Below are positions 24,513-35,847 of a DNA stretch of 64,000 bases, in pieces. The DNA is from Juglans regia. Lineage: Eukaryota > Streptophyta > Magnoliopsida > Fagales > Juglandaceae. How positions within the stretch are numbered: the first letter of the stretch is position 1; each line of letters begins with the position of its first letter. Both the position numbers and the translations under genes were made by a program. The stretch spans positions 28,367,150 to 28,431,149 of the forward strand of contig NC_049910.1 of assembly GCF_001411555.2 (NCBI RefSeq), written 5' to 3'. The notes under the pieces were generated by a model. It was not told the DNA's origin and did not search any database. It saw only the letters and a list, made by a program, of their open reading frames with translations.

Positions 24513-25574
24513 TTAAGGAAAATAGTTACCAGTGTTCTCATTGGCGGGCACATCGGTGTCACGCAACTGTACCAAGGAGAAAACTCGAGCTGGTGCCATA
24601 TTCTTCTGTCCATCCCTTGTAGCTTGAGTAGTAGCTATGTTCTTCCCAGGACAGTCTCGAAGATGGTGTCCTTCCTTCCCACACTTGAAACATGCTCCGG
24701 TTCCCAACAAACATTTCCCTGCATGCCTCTTACTACACTTTCCACATAGGGGAAGCCATCCTGTCTCGCCCTGTCGTGGCCGTTGTCCATTATCCTGACA
24801 AGGCCTCTTATCCCTATGTGATGCTGGTTGGAGTTGTTGTTGCTGCTGTCGCTTTCTTTGATTATTGTAATCGATACTTTCTTGAATGTCTTCTTCAGCA
24901 ATGGTAGCACGGGTGACCAGTTCCGTGAAACTCCGAATCCTGAGAGTACGTACACGCTCCCTAATCCTGCGATTCAGACCGCGCTCAAACTTTTCAGCTT
25001 TCTTTTCCTCATCTGGAATTAAGTAACTGGCAAAACGGGAAAGCTCCATGAATGTCGTAGCATATTGTGCTACCGTCATTGATCCTTGAGTAAGATCCAT
25101 AAACTGGCGAGCTCTCGACTCCTGAAGGGTTTGCGGAAAGAAGTGGTCCAAAAAGATTTTCTTGAAATGCTCCCAAGTAATGGGGACTGCTTCCCCCAAT
25201 TCCAACTGAACCAAAGCCCGAGTCGACTTCCACCATTTGTTTGCCATGTCAGTCAAATGGTAAGTGGCATATTTCACCTTCTGATCATCCGTGCAGTAAA
25301 GCACTTCGAAAATTTGCTCCATACGTTCAATCCAGCTTTCCGCATCTAAGGAATTCAATCTACCATCGAAAGTTGGTGGGTGCTGGTGGGAGAACTGTTC
25401 TAATGTGCATCCTACTTGTGTGGTTCTACCTACCACCATATCACCATTGACCATCCTTTGAAAGAAACGTGTCGCTGCAGCAGCGAGTACTTCTGAATTA
25501 TCATCTTGTACGGTATTGTTCTCAGAGGGGGGTACGCGTGGTCTTCTTCCACGAGGTGCCATTCTAACATGCAT
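24513..25574 (-). CDS. gag: retrotransposon Gag, copy A (353 aa)
   Basis: This is the nucleocapsid/capsid protein of the gag-only element. The frame is open for 353 codons. Residues about 75-190 form a gypsy-type capsid core, with DAESWIERMEQIF, YHLTDMANKWWKS, FKKIFLDHFFPQTLQESRA and QFMDLTQGSMTVAQYATTF. A basic Gln-rich stretch follows, and then a zinc knuckle CFKCGKEGHHLRDC (CX2CX4HX4C) near residues 300-313. It ends shortly after DTDVPANENTG, where an autonomous element would continue into protease. The start MHVRMAP lies about 225 bp inside the LTR; MAPRGRR four codons on is an equally likely start. No disruption is visible, so it may be expressed. Confidence 0.92.
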   Translation of the reverse strand: MHVRMAPRGRRPRVPPSENNTVQDDNSEVLAAAATRFFQRMVNGDMVVGRTTQVGCTLEQFSHQHPPTFDGRLNSLDAESWIERMEQIFEVLYCTDDQKVKYATYHLTDMANKWWKSTRALVQLELGEAVPITWEHFKKIFLDHFFPQTLQESRARQFMDLTQGSMTVAQYATTFMELSRFASYLIPDEEKKAEKFERGLNRRIRERVRTLRIRSFTELVTRATIAEEDIQESIDYNNQRKRQQQQQLQPASHRDKRPCQDNGQRPRQGETGWLPLCGKCSKRHAGKCLLGTGACFKCGKEGHHLRDCPGKNIATTQATRDGQKNMAPARVFSLVQLRDTDVPANENTGNYFP

Positions 25575-25783
25575 GTTTTAACAATGTCAATCAAGATGCA
25601 TTCAACTACTAAAACAAAATTTATAACATACTTACTGCAGAGCAGAACTTGCCTTGGGAGACCTTGGCCTAGACATTTATTTCCTTCATTCTCTATTTTC
25701 CAAACATTTTTTTTTTTTTAAAAAATTTCTTCGCAAAAGTTTTTCTCTCTCTATTTTGAAAAGTCTACAGAATCTTTCGACCT

Positions 25784-25797
25784 GGGCTCTGATACCA
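25784..25797 (-). other. primer-binding site, array unit A
   Basis: TGGTATCAGAGCCC on the minus strand, two bases from the LTR boundary at 25800, complementary to initiator tRNA-Met. It shows that the middle LTR works as the 5' LTR of unit A. Confidence 0.9.
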
Positions 25798-25799
25798 AA

Positions 25800-28444
25800 T
25801 GTAACACCCCCTTCCCAAAAAGACATTTTAGAATTTTTGAGGAGCCAGTGTGCTACTACTAAACTTAAATATAAAAAGTTTTTCCTTTTTAACAACGTGC
25901 CAGATACGAAAGAATTCCATAAAATAACAAATTTCAATAAATACTGAAAATTTAAAATAAAGTCTGTGGAAGCATTTATTAAGAAATACAGAAGTCTTAT
26001 GTGCTTATCAAAATAATTTATTTAAACCATAGAAATAATCATAGCAAAATTTGTCTAGGCCTCAGCCTTGCCTCCTGGAGTCAAGTCCTGTCCTGCAGCC
26101 TCATCTTCATAAATGTCATCACCTGGGGGGTTTAAAAACATGAAAACAAACTAGAATGAGTCGAATACTCAATAAGCAACACATCATACAGTAAACATAA
26201 TAAACATAAGGTGTCTTGAAAAGCGTGCATATTCATAAATACATGCATAAATAACATGAGCATGAACATTAACTTATCTTTCACTTATCATAGGCCGTTA
26301 CCCACTGTTGACCCCCGTGAGTTAGGGTTAGCGAATCTAAAAAAATTCCGATTCCGCCCGTGGCCGCGGGTTGTGGAATCCATACATAAGGAAGACAATA
26401 CTGGGTGCACTACCAGCATGCACGACCTGGCAATGCAATATGCCCATAACATAGGTACCGTTTTCATATCATAACATAGGCCGTTACATATTTTATCAAA
26501 TCATACTTGCATACTTGTCATTTCGTAGATTTCAAAAGAAATCACATACATACTTGTCATATCGTATCATAGATTTGAAACGAAATCGCATTATTTCATA
26601 AATGTCGTGATACATGTTTCATCGCATAAAATCATGATTTTTCATAAATATTTTACGAAATAACTCTCTCATAAAATCATGCATTTCTTAAATAATTTTA
26701 TGAATAATCTTTCACATAAAATCATGCATTTTATAAATAATTTTATGAATAATCTTCACATAAAATCATGCATTTCATAAATAATTTCATGAATAATCTT
26801 TCACATAAAATCATGACTTTTTCATAATTTTATCATGTTTTGGATACGTAAAAAGGGATTTCCAATAAAGGGCATACATGCATAATATCTTTTATAAAAA
26901 GACAAACAGCTCACTGTACATACGCGTAAGGATATGATCATGCTACTTATCTTGCAATGCTAATCCACTATTTTCGGCACGAAATCGGTCGCCTATAAAA
27001 AATAAACACGTATTTTGCATAAATTTCTAATTAAACAAGTGATTCTATTTAAAAACCTAAGTACTAAAATAGTCTATATTTTCTAAACCTAAACACTTCC
27101 CGACACTAAAATAGCCTTACCCGTTAGTCTTAAATAAGCAAGGATATTTTTGGAAAACAACATACTGAACATGGGCATTTTGGGAAAATAAAATAGAGGG
27201 GCATTTTTGTAATATAACTAACCTAAAGAAAAAGAATGATTTACGGGTTGCATGATCCGGTTTGGTTTACGCGTGAAAGGGATGCATGCATTCGGGTTGA
27301 GGGGTGTGATGCTCTCCGAGAGAGGAAGAAGGCAGTCGCGACGGTGGTTCTGGTGGCTGGGCACGGCGTCAATTCCGACGAGTGGTGGCTAAGCAACTGA
27401 GAGTGAGAGAGAGTTATGAGAGAGGGAGAGTTTACGGGATGAAAGAGAGGGAGAACACGGCTTGAACTTACAGAACAAGGGTGGCGGTTTGCTGTGGCGT
27501 CACAGGGCAGTGGAGGATAGATCTCCGGCGTCGTTTGCTGCTGCCAATGGTGGCGTCGCGGCCCAAAAGTGGCAAAACGTGGTTCTTGGTTTGAGTGGGG
27601 GTGCTCTGTTTCGAGGGCCTAAAACAGGGGAGGATGGCAGCGGGTTTATGGCTTTTTTTCGAGGGCGGGCCGTGCGGTGGTTCGACTATCTGGGCAACGA
27701 GGTGGCCAGAGGGAGGAGCTGCGACGTGGTTTGCTTGGCTTCGGCAAGGTGGTGCTGCGGTTTCCCGGTGGCGTGCAGTGGTTGTGTGTGTGGAGGAAAA
27801 GTGAACCAACACGGCAGTGGGATTTACGGTGGAGGGAGAGGTGGTCTGCTGGACGAGCTTGAGGGAGGTGGTGGAGCTTGTCTTCTCGGGCGTGTGTTGC
27901 GGTTTTGAGGGGAGGAGGATTGCAGAAAGTGCTCTGTGTGCGTGAGTGTCTCTAGACGTTGGTGGCAGCGGCTATCTCCTTCATGCAGAGGAGGGCCTAA
28001 CCTATTTATAAACCTAGCCAAAAGAGAGCCGAGAGAAAAACCCTAGGATGAGAAACGTGAATGCGGAGGAAACGGAAGAAGCCGTGCATGAGTTGAATTG
28101 ATACGCGATGGGAAGACTCACGATGGGGGCATGGCGGCTTGCATTCTTTGGTGAGTGAAACGTGTATATGTATAATTGTTTGAGAACCTAAAGAAAACCC
28201 TAGATAAAAAAATAAAGGAATAGACGTTCATGTGTATGTGCATGTGAGTAGATTGTTTGAAATTCAAAATAGAAGAAAAAAAATCCGGCAAGAGGAGTTG
28301 TATTATGAAGAGGATTCAAGGGCTGGACAGAAAATAATAATAGTAAAAAAATAATAATAATAAAAAAATAATAATAATAATAGAGCCTTAATAAAATTAT
28401 TCAAATTTTATCTCTAAAAAAAAATATAGGGTCGGGTCGTTACA
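25800..28444 (-). repeat. complete family 1 LTR shared by both array units
   Basis: TGTAACACCCCC at 25800 to GGTCGTTACA at 28444 (2645 bp). It is 5' LTR for unit A and 3' LTR for unit B. Compared with 30175-32821 only scattered single-base and short indel differences are visible, which points to recent origin. GC-rich frames near 27460-27910 are part of the LTR. Confidence 0.93.
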
Positions 28445-28883
28445 AACTCCCCTCCATATAAAAATTCTGTCCTCAGAATTTGCTAGAACTCAACAACCAA
28501 CGTACTAATTCTCCACATTCTTTTGTTGTCTTTTTTCTAAATCCTTGGTCATTTAATCGAAGCTATTATTCCCTGACTTTTAATCCTTGATATTTATTCT
28601 TACACCACGCTAATTCTTCAAAATTGTAAGCCTCGATAATGAATACAATTACAGGCCTAAAAATAATAATTCCGTGAAAAGTATTTAAAAAGAAAATTCT
28701 CCACATGCAATAATAATCTCAAATAAATCATAACCTGAGATTCTCCAAAGTTCAGATCCTAACTCCTATAATTCATGCTAAGACTGAATTTCGTTACCTA
28801 TAGCACCTATAACATTTCCAGTAGTCATCATGAATACCACAACTTACATAGCTAATACTCCAATCAATAACCAATATTACTAA

Positions 28884-29945
28884 TTAAGGAAAATAGTTAC
28901 CAGTGTTCTCATTGGCGGGCACATCGGTGTCACGCAACTGTACCAAGGAGAAAACTCGAGCTGGTGCCATATTCTTCTGTCCATCCCTTGTAGCTTGAGT
29001 AGTAGCTATGTTCTTCCCAGGACAGTCTCGAAGATGGTGTCCTTCCTTCCCACACTTGAAACATGCTCCGGTTCCCAACAAACATTTCCCTGCATGCCTC
29101 TTACTACACTTTCCACATAGGGGGAGCCATCCTGTCTCGCCCTGTCGTGGCCGTTGTCCATTATCCTGACAAGGCCTCTTATCCCTATGTGATGCTGGTT
29201 GGAGTTGTTGTTGCTGCTGTCGCTTTCTTTGATTATTGTAATCGATACTTTCTTGAATGTCTTCTTCAGCAATGGTAGCACGGGTGACCAGTTCCGTGAA
29301 ACTCCGAATCCTGAGAGTACGTACACGCTCCCTAATCCTGCGATTCAGACCGCGCTCAAACTTTTCAGCTTTCTTTTCCTCATCTGGAATTAAGTAACTG
29401 GCAAAACGGGAAAGCTCCATGAATGTCGTAGCATATTGTGCTACCGTCATTGATCCTTGAGTAAGATCCATAAACTGGCGAGCTCTCGACTCCTGAAGGG
29501 TTTGCGGAAAGAAGTGGTCCAAAAAGATTTTCTTGAAATGCTCCCAAGTAATGGGGACTGCTTCCCCCAATTCCAACTGAACCAAAGCCCGAGTCGACTT
29601 CCACCATTTGTTTGCCATGTCAGTCAAATGGTAAGTGGCATATTTCACCTTCTGATCATCCGTGCAGTAAAGCACTTCGAAAATTTGCTCCATACGTTCA
29701 ATCCAGCTTTCCGCATCTAAGGAATTCAATCTACCATCGAAAGTTGGTGGGTGCTGGTGGGAGAACTGTTCTAATGTGCATCCTACTTGTGTGGTTCTAC
29801 CTACCACCATATCACCATTGACCATCCTTTGAAAGAAACGTGTCGCTGCAGCAGCGAGTACTTCTGAATTATCATCTTGTACGGTATTGTTCTCAGAGGG
29901 GGGTACGCGTGGTCTTCTTCCACGAGGTGCCATTCTAACATGCAT
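28884..29945 (-). CDS. gag: retrotransposon Gag, copy B (353 aa)
   Basis: The translation is identical to copy A over all 353 residues. The only base change I see in the frame is synonymous (position 29122 against 24751). It has the same capsid core (for example YATYHLTDMANKWWKS), Gln-rich basic linker and CX2CX4HX4C zinc knuckle. The surrounding non-coding parts of the two units differ slightly more, consistent with a young duplication. Capsid and nucleocapsid function would package element RNA. Reverse transcriptase and integrase must come from another element. Confidence 0.92.
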   Translation of the reverse strand: MHVRMAPRGRRPRVPPSENNTVQDDNSEVLAAAATRFFQRMVNGDMVVGRTTQVGCTLEQFSHQHPPTFDGRLNSLDAESWIERMEQIFEVLYCTDDQKVKYATYHLTDMANKWWKSTRALVQLELGEAVPITWEHFKKIFLDHFFPQTLQESRARQFMDLTQGSMTVAQYATTFMELSRFASYLIPDEEKKAEKFERGLNRRIRERVRTLRIRSFTELVTRATIAEEDIQESIDYNNQRKRQQQQQLQPASHRDKRPCQDNGQRPRQGETGWLPLCGKCSKRHAGKCLLGTGACFKCGKEGHHLRDCPGKNIATTQATRDGQKNMAPARVFSLVQLRDTDVPANENTGNYFP

Positions 29946-30156
29946 GTTTTAACAATGTCAATCAAGATGCATTCAACTACTAAAAGAAAATTTATAACAT
30001 ACTTACTGCAGAGCAGAACTTGCCTTGGGAGACCTTGGCCTAGACATTTATTTCCTTCATTCTCTATTTTCCAAACATTTTTTTTTTTTTTAAAAAAAAA
30101 TTTCTTTGCAAAAGTTTTTCTCTCTCTATTTTGAAAAGTCTACAGAATCTTTCGAC

Positions 30157-30172
30157 CTGGGCTCTGATACCA
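30157..30172 (-). other. primer-binding site, array unit B
   Basis: TGGTATCAGAGCCCAGG on the minus strand just inside the LTR at 30175. It is the same initiator-tRNA-Met site as in unit A. Confidence 0.9.
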
Positions 30173-30174
30173 AA

Positions 30175-32821
30175 TGTAACACCCCGTTCCCGAAAAGACA
30201 TTTTAGAATTTTCGAGGAGCCAGTGTGCTACTACTAAACTTAAATATAAAAAGCTTTTCCTTTTTAACAACGCGCCAGATACGAAAGAATTCCATAAAAT
30301 AACAAACTTCAATAAATACTGAAAATTTAAAATAAAGTCTGCGGAAGCATTTATTAAGAAATACAGAAGTCTTAAGTGCTTATCAAAATAATTTATTTAA
30401 ACCATAGAAATAATCATAGCAAAATCTGTCTAGGCCTCAGCCTTGCCTCCCGGAGTCAAGTCCTGTCCTGCAGCCTCATCTTCATGAATGTCATCACCTG
30501 GGGGGTTTAAAAACATGAAAACAAACTAAAATGAGTCGAATACTCTATAAGCAACACATCATACAGTAAACATAATAAACATAAGGTGTCTTGAAAAGCG
30601 TGCATATTCATAAATACATGCATAAATAACATGAGCATGAACATTAACTTATCTTTCACTTATCATAGGCCGTTACCCACTGTTGACCCCCGTGAGTTAG
30701 GGTTAGCGAATCTAAAAAGATTCCGATTCCGCCCGTGGCCGCGGGTTGTGGAATCCATACATAAGGAAGACAATACTGGGTGCACTACCAGCATGCACGA
30801 CCTGGCAATGCAATATGCCCATAACATAGGTACCGTTTTCATATCATAACATAGGCCGTTACATATTTTATCAAATCATACTTGCATACTTGTCATTTCA
30901 TAGATTTCAAAAGAAATCACATACATACTTGTCATATCGTATCATAGATTTCAAACGAAATCGCATTCTTTCATAAATGTCGTGATACATGTTTCATCGC
31001 ATAAAATCATGATTTTTCATAAATATTTTACGAAATAACTCTCTCATAAAATCATGCATTTCTTAAATAATTTTATGAATAATCTTTCACATAAAATCAT
31101 GCATTTTATAAATAATTTTATGAATAATCTTCACATAAAATCATGCATTTCATAAATAATTTCATTAATAATCTTTCACATAAAATCATGACTTTTTCAT
31201 AATTTTATCATGTTTTGGATACGTAAAAAGGGATTTCCAATAAAGGGCATACATGCATAATATGTTTTATAAAAAGACAAACAGCTCACTGTACATACGC
31301 GTAAGGATATGATCATGCTACTTACCTTGCAATGCTAATCCACTATTTTCGGCACGAAATCAGTCGCCTATAAAAAATAAACACGTATTTTGCATAAATT
31401 TCTAATTAAACAAGTGATTCTATTTAAAAACCTAAGTACTAAAATAGTCTATATTTTCTAAACCTAAACACTTCCCGACACTAAACTAGCCTTACCCGTT
31501 AGTCTTAAATAAGCAAGGATATTTTTGGAAAACAACATACTGAACATGGGCATTTTGGGAAAATAAAATAGAGGGGCATTTTTGTAATATAACTAACCTA
31601 AAGAAAAAGAATGATTTACGGGTTGCATGATCCGGTTTGGTTTACGCGTGAAAGGGATGCATGCATTCGGGTTGAGGGGTGTGATGCTCACCGAGAGAGG
31701 AAGAAGGCAGTCACGACGGTGGTTCTGGTGGCTGGGCACGGCGTCAATTCCGACGAGTGGTGGCTAAGCAACTGAGAGTGAGAGAGAGTTATGAGAGAGG
31801 GAGAGTTTACGGGATGAAAGAGAGGGAGAACACGGCTTGAACTTACAGAACAAGGGTGGCGGTTTGCTGTGGCGTCACAGGGCAGTGGAGGATAGATCTC
31901 CGGCGTCGTCTGCTGCTGCCAATGGTGGCGTCGCGGCCCAAAAGTGGCAAAACGTGGTTCTTGGTTTGAGTGGGGGTGCTCTGTTTCGAGGGCCTAAAAC
32001 AGGGGAGGATGGCAGCGGGTTTATGGCTTTTTTTCGAGGGCGGGCCGTGCGGTGGTTCGGCTATCTGGGCAACGAGGTGGCCAGAGGGAGGAGCTGCAAC
32101 GTGGTTTGCTTGGCTTCGGCAAGGTGGTGCTGCAGTTTCCCGGTGGCGTGCAGTGGTTGTGTGTGTGGAGGAAAAGTGAACCAACACTGCAGTGGGATTT
32201 ACGGTGGAGGGAGATGTGGTCTGCTGGACGAGCTTGAGGGAGGTGGTGGACCTTGTCTTCTCGGACGTGTGTTGCGGTTTTGAGGGGAGGAGGATTGCAG
32301 AAAGTGCTCTGTGTGCGTGAGTGTCTCTAGACGTTGGTGGCAGCGGCTATCTCCTTCATGCAGAGGAGGGCCTAACCTATTTATAAACCTAGCCAAAAGA
32401 GAGCCGAGAGAAAAACCCTAGGATGAGAAACGTGAATGCGGAGGAAACGGATGAAGCCGTGCATGCGTTGAATTGATAAGCGATGGGAAGACTCACGATG
32501 GGGGCATGGCGGCTTGCATTCTTTGGTGAGTGAAACGTGTATATGTATAATTGTTTGAGAACCTAAAGAAAACCCTAGATAAAAAAATAAAGGAATAGAC
32601 GTGCATGTGTATGTGCATGTGAGTAGATTGTTTGAAATTCAAAATAGAAGAAAAAAAATCCGGCAAGAGGAGTTGTATTATGAAGAGGATTCAAGGGCTG
32701 GACAGAAAATAATAATAGTAAAAAAAAATAATAATAAAAAAATAATAATAATAATAATAGAGCCTTAATAAAATTATTCAAATTTTATCCCTAAAAAAAA
32801 ATATAGGGTCGGGTCGTTACA
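30175..32821 (-). repeat. complete family 1 LTR, right end of the array
   Basis: TGTAACACCCCG at 30175 to GGTCGTTACA at 32821 (2647 bp); the 5' LTR of unit B. The 5 bp after it are GCTGG, and no partner is visible at the broken left end of the array. Confidence 0.93.
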
Positions 32822-33240
32822 GCTGGCCCCTTGCACGTCGGAAAACACTAGCCCGAAGCAGAACCGACCACTGCAAGCCTCCACCGGCAGCCACATGAAG
32901 CTGCCGCCTATCGTCCCGTAGCCTCTTCTGCAAGTTTCGGTTTCCTCTGTTTTAGTATCCAAAAACAGAGCAACGTTCAGCCACCATAAACCACTACCGT
33001 ACCCTCCGCCTAGAGCTCCACCACGTTGTGACCCCACCTCACGAAAAGCACCCCGAGCCACCCCTCTCACGGAAAACCCAGTTGTGTTTTCCTCTGTTTT
33101 TGGCCACCGACATAGAGGTCCACCAACCGCACTCCTGCTCCTCAGCCGCGCCAACACAGTCCCTCCAGACAGCCCCATCGCACTTTAGCTTCTCGGTGAG
33201 TTCCTGCCGCTGCATGTGTTAATCCCGTTGTTTGCATGAT
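32822..33240 (+). repeat. LTR-like C-rich fragment
   Basis: It contains phrases such as 'ccaaaaacagagca' and ends near 'ctcggtgagttcctgc', resembling the C-rich transcribed part of the LTRs at 7290-7640 and 39590-40370 (which also has 'ctcggtgagta'). It was probably the insertion target of the tandem array. No coding function is assigned. Confidence 0.45.
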
Positions 33241-33322
33241 TTAAGCTTATAAGTTATATATACGTACTTTATATATATATATATTATATATCGACAAGTT
33301 TTAACCTAGGTTGGGTACTTAA

Positions 33323-33580
33323 TAATTTTTACCTAATATATATAAAAAACTGTTGTAAACGATCACGATTTTGGAGAGAATCATCAGACATGGATGGCAC
33401 GCTTATAAGGACCAGTACACCATTCATGGTTTGCTCTACATTTTCGGGCAAAAGGATCTCATGGTTGGCCATAGTATTGTCTTACAGTACTGAGACATAC
33501 GTTAGAAATTCAGGTTTGGGAAAAAGGATAGAAGTTTGATCGTGTCATTAATAGTGCAATAGAGTGGTCTATTTATAGCA
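33323..33580 (-). other. possible promoter and first exon of an unidentified gene
   Basis: On the minus strand a good TATA box (CTATAAATAG, about 33553-33563) lies about 85 bp upstream of an ATG at 33472. The ATG opens a 50-codon frame beginning MANHEILLPENVEQTMNGV and containing VPSMSDDSLQNRDRLQQ. I do not recognise the product and see no continuation. It may be a truncated first exon or chance. The locus lies on the left flank of a CACTA element, and its far upstream sequence (43223 onward) resembles the SEO gene's upstream region. Confidence 0.22.
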
Positions 33581-34111
33581 ACAAGAACGGGAATAAGGTC
33601 GCAAGAGAAGAGTTTTTGTTTTGTTTTGTTTTTCTCGGTGAACGATTTCTAAATTGAGAATTGCTATAGATCCAAAAAGATTACATAAAATAAACTCATA
33701 AATTGATGTAATTTCATAAAATTCATTAGATCTAGTTTACAATAAAGTAACTTTACAATTTGACGTACCACATAATTATATGTGTTTATTTTTGAATAAT
33801 CATTTTTTAGTTAAAGTATTTTCCTTCTAAATATCTAGCTTGAAGCGTTAATTAAACTCGATCTCCCTTGTTTGCGTAGCTTGTCGCGATACATTGTTCT
33901 ACACCAGAGCTAAATCACGTGAATAGGTGACTTGAATAAGAAACATTTAACTACTTGAATAAAGATTACAACATTTAACTACTTGAATAAAGATTACAAC
34001 CATGCATTATACTCTGATCCCCTCAACACTCTGCATGTCTCTTGGAAACACCTCATAGACACTCTAATCTACCATTTGTGCTTTGGGAAATGTTTGCTTA
34101 CAATAAATGGT
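33581..34111. other. intergenic DNA left of CACTA element 2
   Basis: AT-rich, with one short direct repeat (ACATTTAACTACTTGAATAA at 33945-33964 and 33970-33989). No gene is recognised. Without the CACTA insertion this flank continues into 43223. Confidence 0.4.
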
Positions 34112-34229
34112 CTTCACTACAACAAATTTGAGATTTTGGGATGAAATTATTTAGGGATGAAATTTTTTTCATCCCTAAAAGTTATTTATTGGGATGAAAT
34201 TTAAATTTCTTCCTAAAAAATTGATGACT

Positions 34230-34450
34230 TTACAAAATCATTCGAACGTTAAAATAACCGTTCGAATAGTATTTTCTGTGACGAATTAAATCGTCTCAAA
34301 AACGTTTTCCTATTCGAATAGTAAAATTTGGCAGAGAATTAATTTATTGTGGCAGGGAAAGTTAAAAAACGTTCGAACGATAATTTGTTGTGTTTGAACG
34401 GAAAATATTTGGTGGCAAATTCTGGTGGGAAGGTTTCTAAACCGTTCGAA
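34230..34450. repeat. left subterminal GTTCGAAC repeats of CACTA 2
   Basis: Several full or near copies of the palindrome GTTCGAAC (for example 34371-34378 and 34443-34450) plus half sites such as ATTCGAA. CACTA elements carry subterminal motif arrays bound by their own accessory protein, so this is a likely binding region. Confidence 0.7.
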
Positions 34451-34751
34451 CATAATATATTTAGTTAGAACATATTCAAGCATCACATTTATACATTCGA
34501 AGGTATAATATTAATCTCAGTACGAAACTCAAAATATAAAAAATATATATCATATATACAAATTTATTAATTAATTTTATGTAATTAATTCTAAAATATT
34601 TTAATGATTTCTTTTATGTTAAATAAGATTTTTAGTTAAATAAATATTTTCAACCATATATATATTAATCAACCAAATAAAGCAAACTAGCAAAATGCCA
34701 TATATATTGTTCGCAACTATAACAAAAAAAAATTTAAATAAAAAATAGAAA

Positions 34752-35847
34752 CTACTGTGATGCGAGGTCTCTACACACATCCTCGACTGCAGCTAATTGT
34801 GTCTCAACCTGTGTCGGTCGAGTACTGAGCGTGACCTGAGTTGCATTATTGGCATTAATCACTGTACGTAACTCATTAACCTCTATATGTAACCCAGAGA
34901 CGGTAGCCATAATCTCTGTACACAACTCAGACATGGCAGTATGCACTGCATCAATCACTGCTGATGTGTTTACGTTGATCTCAACACGTAATATGTCAGC
35001 CATCTCCTCGCGAATAGATGTGCATGATGCCTCAGCCTGTGTAGATGTCTCACCAGCCGATACTCCAATATCTCCCGGCTGTGCATCTCTCTGAATCTCA
35101 GCCCTGTCAGGAACAGCCCCACGAAAATGAAATCTAGAGTGTCCCGTGCTCCGTGACAGGGTGGTGCTGTTGATCAGTGCCATCGGAAATCGAGAACGCT
35201 CGACAGGTTCGGACACGACCTCGGCATGTAGCAAAAATCGAGTGATGAGGATCCCAAACGGCAGTATATATGTCGTAATGAACCGTGCTTCTGATCGAAT
35301 CCTCTCAAATATATAACCAACGAGGTCGATCGGGATGCCACGTGCGACCCGTATCATAAATCTCGCTTGATCCATGCCAACCTCGGTCATGTACTGTCGT
35401 GGGTCAATATTGTTGGCAATGATCAAATTCATGACCTTGAAGAAAGAAGATAAATCTGCCTGCCTAATACTCTTCGTCCCATTGTACACTGGAGCATCTG
35501 GACCAACAATTAAGTCTCTGACCTCATGATCAGCAAGTGTATCAATCTCATCTGTGTAATCTGGTCCCTCGTCCTGAGACATAGCTGCATCACCTGAAGG
35601 ATCAGACTCTCTAGGCGGCATGTTTGGATAGGCATCAAGAAGCCTAGGAATACCCAGATATGCAGCGAGTCCGTCCGCTAAAAATATAACAGGAGCTCCT
35701 TGGGCACAGATCCTGTATGCCCCTCCATCGTCTGGGCTGGTAGCATCGAGCTCTTTATAGAACTTAGTAACGATCTCAATGAAGGAAACGAGCTTCATTC
35801 TTTCTTCTGGCTGATCTAAGATTGGTGCCCAACCACGATCATTGAAT
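34752..35847 (-). CDS. 'putative plant transposon protein' ORF in CACTA 2 (348+ aa)
   Basis: It is open from at least 35798, and in the same frame back to about 35847 (HQFNDRGWAPILDQPEER precedes the first Met). It ends at 34752. It has VTKFYKELD and APVIFLADGLAAYLGIP, an acidic spacer (DEGPDYTDEIDTLADHE), then VGMDQARFMIRVARGIPIDL and ILPFGILITRFL. The C-terminal half is a probable coiled coil (SELCTEIMATVSGLHIEVNE). Spacing and motifs parallel the copia-borne ORF at 498-1603 (VWEFYSNIY, VGLDRATFLYALI, LPFAYLITRL), so both belong to one plant transposon-protein family. The reading frame is intact in its main part. Biochemical function is unknown. An upstream exon is possible. Confidence 0.7.

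Larger units (their letters stand above)
23812..32821 (-). mobile_element. tandem gag-only retroelement array (TR-GAG type)
   Basis: The order is partial LTR, internal unit with gag, complete LTR (25800-28444), internal unit with gag, complete LTR (30175-32821), all minus strand. Each internal unit is only about 1.7 kb, with a primer-binding site and a Gag ORF but no protease, integrase, reverse transcriptase or RNase H. This matches terminal-repeat retrotransposons with Gag (TR-GAG), non-autonomous gypsy relatives. The shared middle LTR suggests unequal recombination between copies. No flanking target-site duplication could be matched. Confidence 0.85.

Noticed and set aside
27824..28021. 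Possible small proteins on the minus strand of the array LTRs.
   Set aside because: Frames exist on both strands of the same GC-rich segment, with no recognisable motif and no start context.
23812..32821. A target-site duplication for the whole gag-only array.
   Set aside because: The right flank is GCTGG but the left LTR is truncated, so no pair can be matched.
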